In this document: piece by piece, positions 51,130-63,318 of the stretch
How positions within the stretch are numbered: the first letter of the stretch is position 1
Layout of the letters: every line of letters starts with the position of its first letter
Origin: Hydrogenophilaceae bacterium
Lineage (GTDB): Bacteria; Pseudomonadota; Gammaproteobacteria; Burkholderiales; Thiobacillaceae
NCBI GenBank assembly: GCA_024709485.1
Contig: JANJWO010000033.1
Coordinates: forward strand, 1 to 64,000
Direction: 5' to 3'
Length of the DNA stretch: 64,000 nt
Notes under the pieces: model-generated
Told to the model about the DNA's origin: nothing
The model's database searches: none
The model's input: only the letters and a program-made list of their open reading frames with translations
Translations under genes and position numbers: made by a program

Positions 51130-51938
51130 CAGGCCGCCTGGGCGATGAACGCCGGAGCGTCCGGGCTGCCGGCGGAAAGCGTCAGCACCTCGTAGCCGGC
51201 GTCGGTCACCAGCACCGTGTGCTCCCATTGCGCCGACAGGCTGTGGTCCTTGGTCACGATGGTCCAGCCGTCGCCCAGCTGGCGGATGTCCTTCTTGCCG
51301 GCGTTGATCATGGGCTCGATGGTGAAGATCATGCCGGGTTGCAGCTTGAGCCCGGTTCCCGGCTTGCCGTAATGCAGCACCTGCGGATCCTCGTGGAACT
51401 TGGCGCCGATGCCGTGGCCGCAGAATTCCCGCACCACGCTGAAGCCGTGGCTTTCCGCGTATTTCTGGATGGCATGGCCGATGTCGCCCAGGCTCGCGTC
51501 AGGCCTGACCTTGCTGATGCCCAGCCACATGGCCTCGAAGGTGATCTGCACCAGGCGCCTGGCCTGGATCGAGACCTCGCCCACCATGAACATGCGGCTG
51601 GTGTCGCCGTGCCAGCCGTCCTTGATGACGGTGATGTCGAGGTTGACCACGTCGCCGTTCTTCAGCACGCGGTCGCCCGGCACGCCGTGGCAGACCTGGT
51701 GGTTGACCGAGGTGCAGATGGACTTGGGGTAGGGCACGTGGCCGGGCGGGGCGTAATTGAGCGGCGCCGGCACCGTGCCCTGCACGTTGACCATGTAGTC
51801 GTGGCACAGGCGGTCGAGCTCGCCGGTGCTGACGCCGGGCTTGACGAAGGGCGTGATGTAATCCAGCACCTCGGCGCCGAGGCGGCCGGCAAGGCGCATT
51901 TTTTCGATTTCTTCGGGGGTCTTGAGGGTGACTGACAT
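51129..51938 (-). CDS. map: methionine aminopeptidase, type I
   Basis: MSVTLKTPEEIEKMRLAGRL, CTSVNHQVCHGVPGDRVLKNGDVVNLDITV, REFCGHGIGAKFHEDPQVLHY. Confidence 0.97.
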   Translation of the reverse strand: MSVTLKTPEEIEKMRLAGRLGAEVLDYITPFVKPGVSTGELDRLCHDYMVNVQGTVPAPLNYAPPGHVPYPKSICTSVNHQVCHGVPGDRVLKNGDVVNLDITVIKDGWHGDTSRMFMVGEVSIQARRLVQITFEAMWLGISKVRPDASLGDIGHAIQKYAESHGFSVVREFCGHGIGAKFHEDPQVLHYGKPGTGLKLQPGMIFTIEPMINAGKKDIRQLGDGWTIVTKDHSLSAQWEHTVLVTDAGYEVLTLSAGSPDAPAFIAQAA

Positions 51939-51982
51939 CGTCGGGAGCGTTTCCATAAAAACGCATTTTCCCTTGAAACAAG

Positions 51983-52075
51983 GCGGTTGTCAGTTGTTAG
52001 TCGTCGGTTGGCAGTTCACGGTAGCCGGTTCCGGGTTTTTGACTGAAAACCGGGAGCTGAAAACTGACGCCCGCC
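51983..52075. repeat. intergenic inverted repeat of ~7-nt ACTGAMA/AACTGAC-type units
   Basis: Right arm ACTGAAAACCGGGAGCTGAAAACTGACGCC against left reverse complement ACTGCCAACCGACGACTAACAACTGACAACCGCC. Confidence 0.65.
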
Positions 52076-52234
52076 GTTCTTGCTAAATTCCTGCCGAATC
52101 AATAGAATAGCGGTCTTCCTGCGGCCTGGGGCGGTCCCTGGCCGGGAAAATTCACACACCCGCTTCTCCAAGGTGTGCCGGTTGTCGAAGCCGGTGCTGC
52201 GCGGGTGGAGGCTCAACCTTCGAAAGGAATTAGT

Positions 52235-52981
52235 ATGTCCGTGACCATGCGTCAAATGCTGGAAGCCGGTGTGCATTTCGGCCACCAGACCCGCTACTGG
52301 AACCCCAAGATGGCCCCGTTCATTTTCGGCCATCGCAACAAGATCCACATCGTCAACCTGGAAAAGACCCTCCCGATGTTCGAGGAGGCGACCAAGTTCG
52401 TGCGCCAGCTGGCCTCCAACAAGGGCACCATCCTGTTCGTCGGCACCAAGCGCCAGGCGCGCGAGATCGTTGGCGAGGAAGCCACCCGCGCCGGCATGCC
52501 CTTCGTCAACCACCGCTGGCTGGGCGGCATGCTGACCAACTTCAAGACCGTCAAGCAGTCGGTCAAGCGCCTGAACGACATGGAGGCCGCGCTCGCCGAG
52601 GCCGGCAAGCTGTCCAAGAAGGAAGCCCTGCTGCTGCAGCGCGAGGCCGACAAGCTCAACCGCAGCCTCGGCGGCATCCGCGAAATGAACAACCTGCCCG
52701 ACGCCATCTTCATCATCGACGTCGGCTACCAGAAAGGCACCATCACCGAAGCCCGGAAACTCGGCATTCCCGTGATCGGCGTGGTCGACACCAACAACAG
52801 CCCGGACGGCGTGGATTACGTGATCCCCGGCAACGACGACTCCAGCCGCGCCATCCGCCTCTACGCCCGCGGCGTCGCCGATGCGGTGCTGGAAGGCCGC
52901 GCCCAGGTGATCCAGGAACTGATCGGCGAAGGCGACGAGGAATTCGTCGAGGAGAGCGCCGACGAAACGCCGGCGGCCTGA
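52235..52981 (+). CDS. rpsB: 30S ribosomal protein S2
   Basis: [45 protein letters not shown]. Confidence 0.98.
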   Translation: MSVTMRQMLEAGVHFGHQTRYWNPKMAPFIFGHRNKIHIVNLEKTLPMFEEATKFVRQLASNKGTILFVGTKRQAREIVGEEATRAGMPFVNHRWLGGMLTNFKTVKQSVKRLNDMEAALAEAGKLSKKEALLLQREADKLNRSLGGIREMNNLPDAIFIIDVGYQKGTITEARKLGIPVIGVVDTNNSPDGVDYVIPGNDDSSRAIRLYARGVADAVLEGRAQVIQELIGEGDEEFVEESADETPAA

Positions 52982-52995
52982 TCGCCCTCGTGCAC

Positions 52996-53024
52996 AAGAG
53001 AGGGGCTCGATGCCCCTCTTTTCA
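52996..53024 (+). terminator. rpsB-tsf intergenic hairpin (attenuator-like)
   Basis: AAGAGAGGGGCTCGATGCCCCTCTTTTC. Confidence 0.7.
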
Positions 53025-53058
53025 TATCTGACAAGATGGATTTAGCTAGGAGCAAGAA

Positions 53059-53940
53059 ATGGCGGAAATTACCGCAAGCATGGTGAAAGATCTGCGCGAC
53101 AAGACCGACGCGCCCATGATGGACTGCAAGAAGGCGCTGACCGAAGCCGGCGGCGACATGGACAAGGCCGAGGAAATCCTGCGCGTGAAGTTCGGCAGCA
53201 AGGCCACCAAGGCCGCCGGCCGCATCGCCGCCGAGGGCGTGGTCGGCATCTACATCAGCCCCGACGCCAAGCTCGGCGCCATGATCGAAGTCAACTGCGA
53301 AACCGACTTCGTGGCCAAGAACGACGACTTCCTGGCCTTCACCAAGTCGCTGGCCGAGATGGTCGCCAAGCACAATCCCGCCGACGTGGCCGCGCTGTCC
53401 GCCATGGACATGGGCGGCAAGAGCGTCGAGGAAGTGCGCACCCAGCTGGTCGGCAAGATCGGCGAGAACATGAGCCTGCGCCGCTTCGTGCGCACCGAAG
53501 CCCAGGGCCGCCTGGCGAGCTACGTGCACGGCGGCTCCAAGATCGGCGTCATGGTCGACGTGGCCGGCGGCGACGAGCAGCTGGCCAAGGACATCGCCAT
53601 GCACATCGCCGCCTCCAAGCCGGTGTCGCTGTCGCGCGAGCAGGTGCCCGCGGAACTGATCGAGAAAGAGCGCGCTGTCGCGAGCCAGAAGGCCGCCGAA
53701 TCCGGCAAGCCCGCCGACATCGTGGCCAAGATGGTGGAAGGCTCGGTCGCCAAGTTCCTCAAGGAGGTGACCCTGCTCGGCCAGCCCTTCGTCAAGGACG
53801 ACAAGCAGACCATCGAGCAGCTGCTGAAGTCCAAGGGCGCCTCGGTCGCCGGCTTCACCCTCTACATCGTGGGCGAGGGCATCGAGAAGAAGAAGGACGA
53901 CTTCGTCGCCGAAGTCATGGCGCAGGCCGGCAAGGCTTGA
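53059..53940 (+). CDS. tsf: elongation factor Ts
   Basis: [42 protein letters not shown]. Confidence 0.98.
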   Translation: MAEITASMVKDLRDKTDAPMMDCKKALTEAGGDMDKAEEILRVKFGSKATKAAGRIAAEGVVGIYISPDAKLGAMIEVNCETDFVAKNDDFLAFTKSLAEMVAKHNPADVAALSAMDMGGKSVEEVRTQLVGKIGENMSLRRFVRTEAQGRLASYVHGGSKIGVMVDVAGGDEQLAKDIAMHIAASKPVSLSREQVPAELIEKERAVASQKAAESGKPADIVAKMVEGSVAKFLKEVTLLGQPFVKDDKQTIEQLLKSKGASVAGFTLYIVGEGIEKKKDDFVAEVMAQAGKA

Positions 53941-53953
53941 GTCGTAACAGTCG

Positions 53954-54673
53954 ATGATGTCGCAGCCTCTTTGCAAGCGCATCCTGCTGAAGCTCTCCGG
54001 CGAAGCGCTCATGGGCCCGGAGGCCTTCGGTTACCATGCCGAGACCCTGGCGGGCATCGTCGCCCAGATCAGGGAAGTGCATGAACTGGGAATCGAGGTC
54101 GCCATCGTGGTCGGCGGCGGCAACCTGTTCCGCGGCGCCAGCGGCGCGCTCGCCGGCATGAACCGCGCCACCGCCGATTCCATGGGCATGCTCGCCACGG
54201 TGATGAACGCGCTGGCGCTGAAGGATGCGCTGGCAGCGGCCGGCGTCGAGACGCGGGTGCAGACCGCGGTCAGCATCGGCCACGTCGGCGAGCCGTTCGA
54301 GCGCGATGCCGCGGTGCGGCATTTGCAGGCCGGGCGCGTGGTGATCTTCGGCGGCGGCACCGGCAACCCCTTCTTCACCACCGACACCGCTTCAGCCCTG
54401 CGCGGCGCGGAAATCGGCGCCGATCTCATGCTCAAGGCAACCAAGGTGGACGGCGTCTACACCGCCGATCCGAAGAAGGACCCCAAGGCGACGCGCTTCG
54501 ATACGCTGAGCTTCGACGAGGCCATCGCCAGGAACCTCGGCGTGCTCGATACCGCCGCCTTCGCCCTGTGCCGCGAGCAAGGGCTGCCGCTCGCCGTGTT
54601 CAGCATCTTCAAGCCGGGCGCGCTGAAAAGAGTCGTCATGGGCGAGAACGAAGGCACGCGGGTAACGATCTAA
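53954..54673 (+). CDS. pyrH: UMP kinase
   Basis: [46 protein letters not shown]. Confidence 0.98.
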   Translation: MMSQPLCKRILLKLSGEALMGPEAFGYHAETLAGIVAQIREVHELGIEVAIVVGGGNLFRGASGALAGMNRATADSMGMLATVMNALALKDALAAAGVETRVQTAVSIGHVGEPFERDAAVRHLQAGRVVIFGGGTGNPFFTTDTASALRGAEIGADLMLKATKVDGVYTADPKKDPKATRFDTLSFDEAIARNLGVLDTAAFALCREQGLPLAVFSIFKPGALKRVVMGENEGTRVTI

Positions 54674-54711
54674 GTTAGCCGATCCAAGCAGTCAAATTCA
54701 AGGAGACAGTC

Positions 54712-55281
54712 ATGGCCGACCAGACCATCGCGGACGTGAAGAAATCCGCCGAGCAGAAAATGCACAAATCCGTCGAGGCATTGAAGACCGATCTCGGCAA
54801 GGTGCGCACCGGGCGCGCGCATACCGGCATCATGGACCATGTCATGGTCGACTACTACGGCAGCATGGTGCCGGTTCCCCAGGTCGCCAACGTCACCCTC
54901 ATCGACGCGCGCACCATCGGCGTGCAGCCGTGGGAGAAGAACATGGTGGGCAAGGTGGAAAAGGCCATCCGCGAATCCGACCTGGGCCTGAACCCCGCGA
55001 CTCAGGGCGACGTGATCCGCGTGCCGATGCCGCCGCTCACCGAGGAACGCCGCCGCGACCTCATCAAGGTGATCAAGGGCGAGGGCGAGAACGCGCGCGT
55101 GGCGGTGCGCAACGTGCGGCGCGACGCCAACACCGCGTTGAAGGACATGGTCAAGAACAAGACCGCCAGCGAGGACGAGGAACGCCGCGCGCAGGACGAG
55201 GTCCAGAAGCTGACCGACAAGCACATCGCCGAAATCGACAAGCTGCTGCAGGCCAAAGAAGCCGACCTGATGGCGATCTAG
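54712..55281 (+). CDS. frr: ribosome recycling factor
   Basis: [51 protein letters not shown]. Confidence 0.98.
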   Translation: MADQTIADVKKSAEQKMHKSVEALKTDLGKVRTGRAHTGIMDHVMVDYYGSMVPVPQVANVTLIDARTIGVQPWEKNMVGKVEKAIRESDLGLNPATQGDVIRVPMPPLTEERRRDLIKVIKGEGENARVAVRNVRRDANTALKDMVKNKTASEDEERRAQDEVQKLTDKHIAEIDKLLQAKEADLMAI

Positions 55282-55309
55282 TGTGTTGCCCGGAATATGG
55301 CGCAAGGCC

Positions 55310-56095
55310 ATGACTTTCAAAAGCACCACCGCCGCGATTCCTGAAGTTCGGGCCATGCCGCGCCATATCGCCATCATCATGGATGGCAACGGCCGCTGGG
55401 CCAGGAAGCGCATGCTGCCGCGCGTGGCGGGGCACAAGCGCGGCGTGGAATCGGTGCGGGGCGCGGTGCGCGCCTGCATCGAGCGCGGCGTCGAGCACCT
55501 GACCCTGTTCGCCTTCAGTTCGGAAAACTGGCGCCGCCCCATGGCCGAGGTCGACACCCTGATGGAGCTGTTCGTGATCGCGCTGGAGCGCGAGGTCGGC
55601 AAGCTGCACCAGAACGGCGTGCGCCTGCGCATCGTCGGCGACCTGGAGCGTTTCGGGCCGCGCCTCAACCAGCTCATCGCCGACGGCGAGGCGCTCACCC
55701 GCGGCAACAGCCGCCTCACCCTCAACATCGCCGCCAACTACGGCGGGCGCTGGGACATTCTGCAGGCGGTGAACCGGCTGCTGGCGGAGCGCGGCGCCGG
55801 CGCGCCCGTGACCGAAGCCGATCTCGCCGACCGCCTGTGCCTGGCCGGCACGCCGGAGCCGGATCTGTTCATCCGCACCGGCGGCGAACAGCGCATCAGC
55901 AATTTCCTGCTCTGGCAGCTTGCCTATACCGAACTCTATTTCACCGACACGCTGTGGCCGGATTTCGACACCGCCGCGCTGGATGCGGCGATCGATTCCT
56001 ACCGCAGGCGCGAACGGCGCTTCGGCCGCACCAGCGAACAGGTGACCGAGGCCATGCAGGCGGCGGTTGCGGCGGCGAAACGAGTGCAGCCATGA
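55310..56095 (+). CDS. uppS: isoprenyl transferase (undecaprenyl diphosphate synthase)
   Basis: [56 protein letters not shown]. Confidence 0.97.
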   Translation: MTFKSTTAAIPEVRAMPRHIAIIMDGNGRWARKRMLPRVAGHKRGVESVRGAVRACIERGVEHLTLFAFSSENWRRPMAEVDTLMELFVIALEREVGKLHQNGVRLRIVGDLERFGPRLNQLIADGEALTRGNSRLTLNIAANYGGRWDILQAVNRLLAERGAGAPVTEADLADRLCLAGTPEPDLFIRTGGEQRISNFLLWQLAYTELYFTDTLWPDFDTAALDAAIDSYRRRERRFGRTSEQVTEAMQAAVAAAKRVQP

Positions 56096-56880
56096 GCCGG
56101 CTGATCACCGCCGCCGTGCTGCTGGCGGTTTTCATTCCCGCGCTCTTTTTCGCGCCCGCCTTGCTGTGGGCGCTGCTGATCGCGGGCGTCGCAGCCGTGG
56201 CCGCGTACGAATGGGCGCGCCTTTCCGCCTTCCCGGCCTTTTTGCCCAGGCTTTACGGCGCCGGCATGGGCGCCATGGCGATGATCGTCTATCTCATGCC
56301 CGGCCAGGCCGAGGCCATGCTGCTCCTGTTCGCCCTGGCGGCGGTTTTCTGGGTGCTGGCCGCGCCGCTGTGGCTGGCCGGACGCTGGCGCGGCGAGGGG
56401 GTTTTCGTGCGCGCGCTGGTGGGCACGCTGCTCATCCTGCCGACCTGGGCCGCGATCGTGGCGCTGCGCGAACGCAGCCAGTGGCTGCTGCTGGGCGTGA
56501 TGGCGCTGGTGTGGATCGCCGACAGCGCGGCCTATTTCGCCGGGCGCCGCTTCGGCCGCCACAAGCTGGCGCCCGAGATCAGCCCCGGCAAATCCTGGGA
56601 AGGCGTCGCGGGCGCGGCGCTGGCGCTGGTCTTGTATGCCTCGGCGATCAGCGCCGCGATCATCGGCTTGCGCATTCCCGGCGCGCTGATCCTGGCCGCG
56701 GCCCTGCTGTATTTCTCGATCCTGGGCGATCTCTTCGAATCCTGGATGAAACGCGTGGCGGGGGTGAAGGACAGCGGCGTCCTGCTGCCAGGCCACGGCG
56801 GGGTGCTCGACCGCATCGACGCGCTGTGCGCGGCCTTGCCGATCGCCGCGGGCATCCTGCATTTCGCAACCTGGATATGA
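56092..56880 (+). CDS. cdsA: phosphatidate cytidylyltransferase
   Basis: Multi-[61 protein letters not shown]. Confidence 0.97.
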   Translation: MSRLITAAVLLAVFIPALFFAPALLWALLIAGVAAVAAYEWARLSAFPAFLPRLYGAGMGAMAMIVYLMPGQAEAMLLLFALAAVFWVLAAPLWLAGRWRGEGVFVRALVGTLLILPTWAAIVALRERSQWLLLGVMALVWIADSAAYFAGRRFGRHKLAPEISPGKSWEGVAGAALALVLYASAISAAIIGLRIPGALILAAALLYFSILGDLFESWMKRVAGVKDSGVLLPGHGGVLDRIDALCAALPIAAGILHFATWI

Positions 56881-58070
56881 AGACGCAAATCCTCACCATC
56901 CTCGGCGCGACCGGCACCATCGGGGTCAATACGCTGGATGTGGTGGCGCGCCACCCCGAGCGCTTCGAGGTGTTCGCGCTGACCGGAGCGACGCAGATCG
57001 ACAGGCTGTGTGAGCAGTGCCTGCAATTCCGCCCGCGCTATGCGGTGATGACCGAAGCCCCGGCCGCCCATGCGCTGCGCGAGAAGCTGCGCGCCGCCGG
57101 CAGCCCGACCGAGGTGCTGGAAGGCGGCGCGGCGCTCATCGCGGTGGCGACCGCGCCCGAGGTCACCACGCTGATGGCGGCCATCGTCGGCGCCGCGGGC
57201 CTGCCGGCGACGATCGCCGCGGCGCGCGCCGGCAAGCGCATCCTGCTCGCCAACAAGGAGACGCTGGTGGTGTCCGGCCAGCTGTTCATGGATGCCGTGC
57301 ACGAAAACGGCGCCGAGCTGTTTCCCATCGATTCCGAACACAGCGCCATCCATCAGTCGCTGCCCGCCGGCTTCGACGGCGATCTCGATGCGGCCGGGGT
57401 GAAGGCCCTGTGGCTCACGGCTTCCGGCGGGCCTTTCCGCACCTGGAGCCGCGAGCAGATGGAAGGCGTCACGCCGGAGCAGGCGGTGGCGCACCCGAAC
57501 TGGGTGATGGGCCGGAAAATCTCGGTCGACTCGGCCAGCATGATGAACAAGGGCCTGGAAGTGATCGAGGCGCGCTGGCTGTTCAATGCGCAGACCGAAC
57601 AGATCCGCGTGCTGGTGCATCCGCAGAGCATCATTCACTCCCTGGTCGAGTACCGCGACGGCTCGGTCATGGCGCAGCTGGGCACGCCCGACATGCGCAC
57701 CCCGATCGCCTACGCCCTGGGCTACCCGGAGCGCATCGAGGCCGGCGTGTCCGGGCTGGAACTGATGGGCAGCCAGTTGCAGTTCGAGGCCCCGGACATG
57801 CAGCGCTTTCCCTGCCTGCGGCTCGCCTTCGAGGCCTTGCGAGCGGGCGGCTACGCGCCGGCGGTATTGAATGCCGCCAATGAAGTGGCGGTCGACGCCT
57901 TCCTCAACCGGCGCTGCGGCTTCGCCGACATTCCGCGCGCCATCGAGCACGCGCTGGGGCATTTGCCGGCCTCGAGCCCTCGCGGGCTGGACGATCTGCT
58001 GGAGGCGGACCGCCGGGCCCGGGCGCTGACCGGCGAATTCCTGGCCGCCAGGGCGCTGCTGCGGGCATGA
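56877..58070 (+). CDS. dxr: 1-deoxy-D-xylulose-5-phosphate reductoisomerase
   Basis: [57 protein letters not shown]. Confidence 0.97.
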   Translation: MKTQILTILGATGTIGVNTLDVVARHPERFEVFALTGATQIDRLCEQCLQFRPRYAVMTEAPAAHALREKLRAAGSPTEVLEGGAALIAVATAPEVTTLMAAIVGAAGLPATIAAARAGKRILLANKETLVVSGQLFMDAVHENGAELFPIDSEHSAIHQSLPAGFDGDLDAAGVKALWLTASGGPFRTWSREQMEGVTPEQAVAHPNWVMGRKISVDSASMMNKGLEVIEARWLFNAQTEQIRVLVHPQSIIHSLVEYRDGSVMAQLGTPDMRTPIAYALGYPERIEAGVSGLELMGSQLQFEAPDMQRFPCLRLAFEALRAGGYAPAVLNAANEVAVDAFLNRRCGFADIPRAIEHALGHLPASSPRGLDDLLEADRRARALTGEFLAARALLRA

Positions 58071-59404
58071 CGACCCTCCTGTCGTTCCTGGTGCTGATTT
58101 TCGTGCTGGTCATCGTGCACGAATACGGCCACTATCTTGCCGCCAGATTGTCCGGGGTGAAGGTGCTGAGGTTTTCCGTCGGCTTCGGCAGGCCGCTTTT
58201 CAGCAGGCGCCTCGGGCGCGACAACACCGAGTGGAGCATCGCCGCCCTGCCGCTGGGCGGCTACGTGAAAATGCTCGACGAGCGCGAAGGCGATGTCGAC
58301 GGCAGTGAAGCGCACCGCGCGTTCAACCGCGCCACGGTGTGGCGGCGCATCGCCATCGTCGCCGCCGGGCCGATGGCCAACTTCCTCCTCGCGATCGCCG
58401 TTTTCTGGGTCCTGCTGATGCATGGCATTCCCGCCATCAAGCCGGTGATCGGCGAACCCGGCGTGGGCACGCCGGCGGCGCTCGCCGGCCTGCGCGACGG
58501 CGACGAAGTGGCGCGGGTCGACGGCAATGAGATCAGGACATTTTCCGATCTGCGCCTGGCGCTGACGGAGGCTGCGGCGAAGAAAGCCCGGCCCGTGCTC
58601 GAACTCGCCAACGGCGAAGCGCGCGAACTGGATTTGAGCAATCTGCCCAAGGCCTACCTCGAAGGCGACGGCAAGGCGATCGGGGTGCAGCCCTATATGC
58701 CGCCGCTGGCGCCGGTGATCGGGCGCGTGGAGCCCGGCAGCGTGGCGGAGGCGGCAGGGCTCAAGCCCGGCGACCGCATCCTGGCGGTGGATGGCCTGGC
58801 GGCGACCCATTGGCGGGATTTCGCCGAGCGGGTGCGCGGCCGGCCCGGCATGGAGACCGAATTGCAGGTGGAAAGCGGCGGCGTGCGCCGCAGCCTGCGG
58901 CTGACCCCGGCCGCATTGAGCGAAGACGGCCAGCGCATCGGCCGGGTTGGCGTGGGCCCCGAGGTCGATCCGGCCCTGTTTGAAAGCCTGCAAACCGAGG
59001 AGCGCTATCCGCCGCTCACGGCGCTCGGGCAGGCCGCGGCAAAGACCTGGGGCATGTCGGTGCTGAGCCTGGAAATGCTGGGGCGCATGGTGCTGGGGCA
59101 GGTGTCCTGGCGCAACCTGTCAGGGCCGGTTTCGATCGCCGATTATGCCGGCCAGAGCGCCGAACAGGGCTGGCTGAGCTTCGCGGGGTTTCTCGCCATC
59201 GTCAGCATCGGTCTTGGCGTCATCAACCTGCTGCCCGTTCCACTGTTGGACGGCGGGCATCTAATGTATTATTTCGTCGAGGTTTTTCGGGGGAGACCCG
59301 TCTCCGAGCGGGTCATGGAGCTTGGCGCCCGGATCGGCATGGCCATCATCGGCGCCATGATCTTTCTGGCCTTGTATAACGATGTGCTCCGCTTGCTTGA
59401 ATGA
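58067..59404 (+). CDS. rseP: RIP metalloprotease RseP
   Basis: [30 protein letters not shown] (HExxH), PDZ domains, [18 protein letters not shown]. Confidence 0.97.
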   Translation: MTTLLSFLVLIFVLVIVHEYGHYLAARLSGVKVLRFSVGFGRPLFSRRLGRDNTEWSIAALPLGGYVKMLDEREGDVDGSEAHRAFNRATVWRRIAIVAAGPMANFLLAIAVFWVLLMHGIPAIKPVIGEPGVGTPAALAGLRDGDEVARVDGNEIRTFSDLRLALTEAAAKKARPVLELANGEARELDLSNLPKAYLEGDGKAIGVQPYMPPLAPVIGRVEPGSVAEAAGLKPGDRILAVDGLAATHWRDFAERVRGRPGMETELQVESGGVRRSLRLTPAALSEDGQRIGRVGVGPEVDPALFESLQTEERYPPLTALGQAAAKTWGMSVLSLEMLGRMVLGQVSWRNLSGPVSIADYAGQSAEQGWLSFAGFLAIVSIGLGVINLLPVPLLDGGHLMYYFVEVFRGRPVSERVMELGARIGMAIIGAMIFLALYNDVLRLLE

Positions 59405-61758
59405 GTGAATCAAAAATGAAAAAACGCATCACTTCGGCCGTCATCCTGGCACTGTTGTCGGCCTCGGCGCTGGCGGTCGAGCCTTTCACCATCCGCGACA
59501 TCCGCGTCGAGGGGCTGCAGCGCACGGAAGCCGGCTCCGTCTTCAGCTATCTGCCGGTCAAGGTCGGCGACACCTTCAACGACGAGAAGGCCGCCGCCGC
59601 GATCAAGGCGCTGTATGCCACCGGCGTCTTCAAGGACGTCAAGCTGGAAGCCCAGGACGGCGTGCTGATCGTGAACGTCGAAGAGCGCCCGTCCGTCGCC
59701 AAGCTGACGCTGTCCGGCATCAAGGAGTTTTCCGAGGAGGACCTCAAGACCGGGCTCAAGCAGACCGGCCTCGCCGAGGGCCGGGTGTTCGACAAGAGCC
59801 TGCTGGAGCGCGCCGAGCAGGAAATGAAGCGCGAGTACTTCAACCGCGGCCTCTATTCCGTGCAGGTGGTGACGACGGTGACGCCGCTCGAGCGCAACCG
59901 CGTGGCGGTGCAGTTCGACGTGGTCGAAGGCGACGCCGCCAGGATCAGGCAGATCAATATCGTCGGCAACAAGGCCTTCAGCGAAAAGAAGCTGCTTGAC
60001 CAGTTCAACTCGTCGACGCCCGGCTGGCTGTCCTGGTACACCAAGGATGACCAGTATTCCAAGACCAAACTGTCCGGCGACCTGGAAGCGCTGCGCTCCT
60101 TTTACCTGAACCGCGGCTATCTGGAGTTCAACATCGATTCCACCCAGGTTTCGATCAGCCCCGACAAGAAGGACATCTTCATCACGGTGAACGTCACCGA
60201 AGGCCCCAACTACACCGTCTCCGACATCAACCTGGCCGGACAGATGCTGGTGCCGGAGGAGGAGCTGAGGAAGCTGATCGCGATCAAGCCGGGCGAGGTG
60301 TTCTCGCGCGAGAGGCTGACCGAGTCCACCCGCAAGATCGGCGACCGCCTCGGCAACGAGGGCTATGCCTTCGCCAACGTCAACGCCGTGCCGGAACTGG
60401 ACAAGGAAAAGCACCAGGTGGCCTTCACCCTGTTCGTCGATCCGGGCCGCCGCGTCTACGTCAACCGCGTGAACGTGGCCGGCAACACCAGGACCCGCGA
60501 CGAGGTCATCCGCCGCGAGGTCCGCCAGATGGAGGGCGGCTGGTACAACGCGGAAAAAATCAATCTTTCGCGCAACCGCCTGAACCGCCTGGGCTACTTC
60601 AACGAAGTCAACATCGAGACCCCGGCCGTCTCCGGCACCACCGACCAGGTGGACGTGAACATCGGCGTTTCCGAAAGATCGACCGGCAACATCATGCTGG
60701 GCGCGGGCTTCTCCTCGTCCGAGGGCTTCATCCTGTCCGGCTCCATCAATCAGGCCAACGCCTTCGGCAGCGGCAACCGCCTCTCCGCGCAGATCAACAG
60801 CGGCAGCGTGAACACCGTGTATTCGCTGTCCTTCACCAATCCCTACTACACCATCGACGGCGTCAGCCTGGGCTACGATGCCTACCGCCGCGATGTCGAC
60901 GCCACCTCGCTCGACGGCGTGGGCGAGTACGAGTCCTCCACCATGGGGCTGGGCATGCGCTTCGGCCTGCCGCTCAACGAGAAGGACACCCTGTTCCTCG
61001 GCGCGGCCATCGAGCGGCTCAACATCAGCACCACAAATAGCAGCCCCTTGCAGTACCGGAATTTCGTGAACGGCAGATCATGCGGCACCGATCTGGCTTG
61101 TGGCGTAGGCGATGTCACGAACAACACCCTGCGGCTGGACGCCTCGCTCGCGCGCGACACCCGCAACGATTTCCTGTTCCCGACCAGCGGCATGATGCAG
61201 CGCGCGGCGCTCGAGTTCGGCGCGCCGCCCGGAGACATCCAGTATTACAAGCTGTCGCTGCAGCACCAGCAATATTTCCCGCTGACCAAGGATTTCACCC
61301 TGATGGTGAACGGCGAAGCCGGTTATGGCGGCGGCATCGGCGATAGCGAGCTGCCTTTCTACCGCAATTTCTTCGTCGGCGGCATCAGCTCGGTGCGCGG
61401 CTTCAAGTCCGGCTCGATCGGCCCGAAGGGTGACGACCCGAACAGCAATGATCCGGTCAGCCTGGGCGGCGACACCAAGCTCGTCGGCAACGTCGAACTG
61501 CTCTTCCCCATGCCGGGGGTCAAGGACCGGTCGGTGCGGCTGTCGACCTTCTTCGACGCCGGCGCGGCATTCGGAACCGGCACCGAGGAGTACGGGTCGA
61601 ACAAGCTCGGCTTCGACGATCTGCGTTTCTCGACCGGCGTCGGACTCGCCTGGAACTCGCCGATGGGGCCGCTTAAATTCAGCCTGGCATACCCGATCAA
61701 CAAGAAGGAAGGCGACAAGACTGAAGTGTTCCAATTCAGCATGGGCACAACCTTCTGA
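59401..61758 (+). CDS. bamA: outer membrane protein assembly factor BamA
   Basis: Five POTRA domains (FTIRDIRVEGLQRTE...), C-terminal beta-barrel with GISSVRGFKSGSIGP. Confidence 0.97.
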   Translation: MSESKMKKRITSAVILALLSASALAVEPFTIRDIRVEGLQRTEAGSVFSYLPVKVGDTFNDEKAAAAIKALYATGVFKDVKLEAQDGVLIVNVEERPSVAKLTLSGIKEFSEEDLKTGLKQTGLAEGRVFDKSLLERAEQEMKREYFNRGLYSVQVVTTVTPLERNRVAVQFDVVEGDAARIRQINIVGNKAFSEKKLLDQFNSSTPGWLSWYTKDDQYSKTKLSGDLEALRSFYLNRGYLEFNIDSTQVSISPDKKDIFITVNVTEGPNYTVSDINLAGQMLVPEEELRKLIAIKPGEVFSRERLTESTRKIGDRLGNEGYAFANVNAVPELDKEKHQVAFTLFVDPGRRVYVNRVNVAGNTRTRDEVIRREVRQMEGGWYNAEKINLSRNRLNRLGYFNEVNIETPAVSGTTDQVDVNIGVSERSTGNIMLGAGFSSSEGFILSGSINQANAFGSGNRLSAQINSGSVNTVYSLSFTNPYYTIDGVSLGYDAYRRDVDATSLDGVGEYESSTMGLGMRFGLPLNEKDTLFLGAAIERLNISTTNSSPLQYRNFVNGRSCGTDLACGVGDVTNNTLRLDASLARDTRNDFLFPTSGMMQRAALEFGAPPGDIQYYKLSLQHQQYFPLTKDFTLMVNGEAGYGGGIGDSELPFYRNFFVGGISSVRGFKSGSIGPKGDDPNSNDPVSLGGDTKLVGNVELLFPMPGVKDRSVRLSTFFDAGAAFGTGTEEYGSNKLGFDDLRFSTGVGLAWNSPMGPLKFSLAYPINKKEGDKTEVFQFSMGTTF

Positions 61759-61779
61759 GTGGAAGTGTTTGGAGTGGTA

Positions 61780-62277
61780 ATGAAGAAACTGCTTTTTTCC
61801 TTGTCCGCCATCATGTTGCCGATGCTGGCAATGAGCCCCGCGCAGGCGGACAAAATCGGCTTTGTGAACACCGAGCGCCTGCTGCGCGAGGCGCCGCTTT
61901 CGGTGAAGGCGCAAAAGAATCTGGAGAAGGAGTTCTCGCCCAGGGAACAGGAACTGCAGAAAATGGCCAAGCAGGCGAGGGACTTGCAGGCCCAGCTGGA
62001 CCGGGACGGCGTGACCATGTCCGAAACCGAGCGCCGCAACAAGGAGCGCGAGCTGGCCAACCTGAACCGCGAGTTCCAGAAGCAAAGCCGCGAGTTCCGC
62101 GAGGACCTCAACCTGCGCCGCAACCAGGAGTTGGGCGTGATCCAGGAAAAGGCGCGCAAGGCCATTCTCGACATCGCCAAGACCGACAAGTTCGACCTGA
62201 TCGTGGAGCAGGCGGTGTATTTCAATCCCAGAATCGACATCACCGACCGCGTGATGAAGGCCTTGGGCGACAAGTAA
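61780..62277 (+). CDS. skp: OmpH/Skp family periplasmic chaperone
   Basis: Signal peptide, [15 protein letters not shown], coiled-coil region, synteny bamA-skp-lpxD. Confidence 0.93.
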   Translation: MKKLLFSLSAIMLPMLAMSPAQADKIGFVNTERLLREAPLSVKAQKNLEKEFSPREQELQKMAKQARDLQAQLDRDGVTMSETERRNKERELANLNREFQKQSREFREDLNLRRNQELGVIQEKARKAILDIAKTDKFDLIVEQAVYFNPRIDITDRVMKALGDK

Positions 62278-62284
62278 TTCCAGG

Positions 62285-63316
62285 ATGCCATATTCGCTGT
62301 CGGAGATTGTCTCGCGCTTCGGCGGCGAACTGCTTGACGACAACGGCGTGGCGGTGGCCGCCGTGGCACCGCTCGACCGCGCCGGACCGCGGGAAATCGC
62401 CTTCGTGTCGCAGCCGAAATATCTGCGCGATGTCGAAGCCTCGCAGGCGGGCGCGCTGATCCTGCCGCCGGAAGGGCGCGACAGCAGCCGGCGCCCGCGC
62501 ATCGTCACCCCCAATCCCTATCTCTACTTTGCGCGCGTGTCCGCCCTGCTCAATCCGGCGCCGCAGCCGGCGCCCGGAATCCATCCGGCCGCCTCGGTGC
62601 ATCCCGGGGCAAGGGTGGCGGCGAGCGCCGCTGTCGCCGCCGGCGCGGTCATCGGCGAAGGCGCCGACATCGGCGAGCGCAGCATCGTCGGCCCGAACTG
62701 CGTGGTCGGCGCGCACGCGACGCTGGGCGACGATTGCCTGCTGCACGCGAATGTCACGATTTACCATCATTGCGCACTGGGCAACCGCGTGATCCTGCAC
62801 AGCGGCTGCGTCATCGGCTCGGACGGCTTCGGCCTCGCCAACGAGCAGGGGCGCTGGGTGAAGATCCCCCAGGTGGGCCGCGTGCTGATCGGCGACGATG
62901 TCGAGGTCGGCGCCTGCACCACCATCGATCGCGGCGCGCTCGACGACACCGTGATCGAGGAGGGCGTCAAGCTCGACAACCTGATCCAGGTGGCGCACAA
63001 CGTGAGAATCGGCGCGCATACCGCGATCGCCGCCTGTACCGGCATCGCCGGCAGCGCGAAAATCGGCAGGCATTGCATGATCGGCGGCGCGGCGATGATC
63101 CACGGCCATATCGAGATCGCTGACCGGGTGCGCATCTCCACCAATACGCTGATCACGAAATCATTGACCAAGCCGGGCACCTACACCTCGGCATTGCCGT
63201 TTTCGGAACACGGCGAATGGCTGCGCAACGCCGCGCATTTGCGCAAGCTTGATAAACTGGCCGGGCGCATCAAGGAACTGGAAAAACGAATCTCGGAACT
63301 GGAAGGGAAGAAATAA
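62285..63316 (+). CDS. lpxD: UDP-3-O-(3-hydroxymyristoyl)glucosamine N-acyltransferase
   Basis: Hexapeptide repeats; [41 protein letters not shown]. Confidence 0.97.
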   Translation: MPYSLSEIVSRFGGELLDDNGVAVAAVAPLDRAGPREIAFVSQPKYLRDVEASQAGALILPPEGRDSSRRPRIVTPNPYLYFARVSALLNPAPQPAPGIHPAASVHPGARVAASAAVAAGAVIGEGADIGERSIVGPNCVVGAHATLGDDCLLHANVTIYHHCALGNRVILHSGCVIGSDGFGLANEQGRWVKIPQVGRVLIGDDVEVGACTTIDRGALDDTVIEEGVKLDNLIQVAHNVRIGAHTAIAACTGIAGSAKIGRHCMIGGAAMIHGHIEIADRVRISTNTLITKSLTKPGTYTSALPFSEHGEWLRNAAHLRKLDKLAGRIKELEKRISELEGKK

Positions 63317-63318
63317 TC

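Noticed and set aside
48676-51195. 839-aa ORF antisense to glnD
   Set aside because: Same artefact; glnD motifs are unambiguous on the minus strand.
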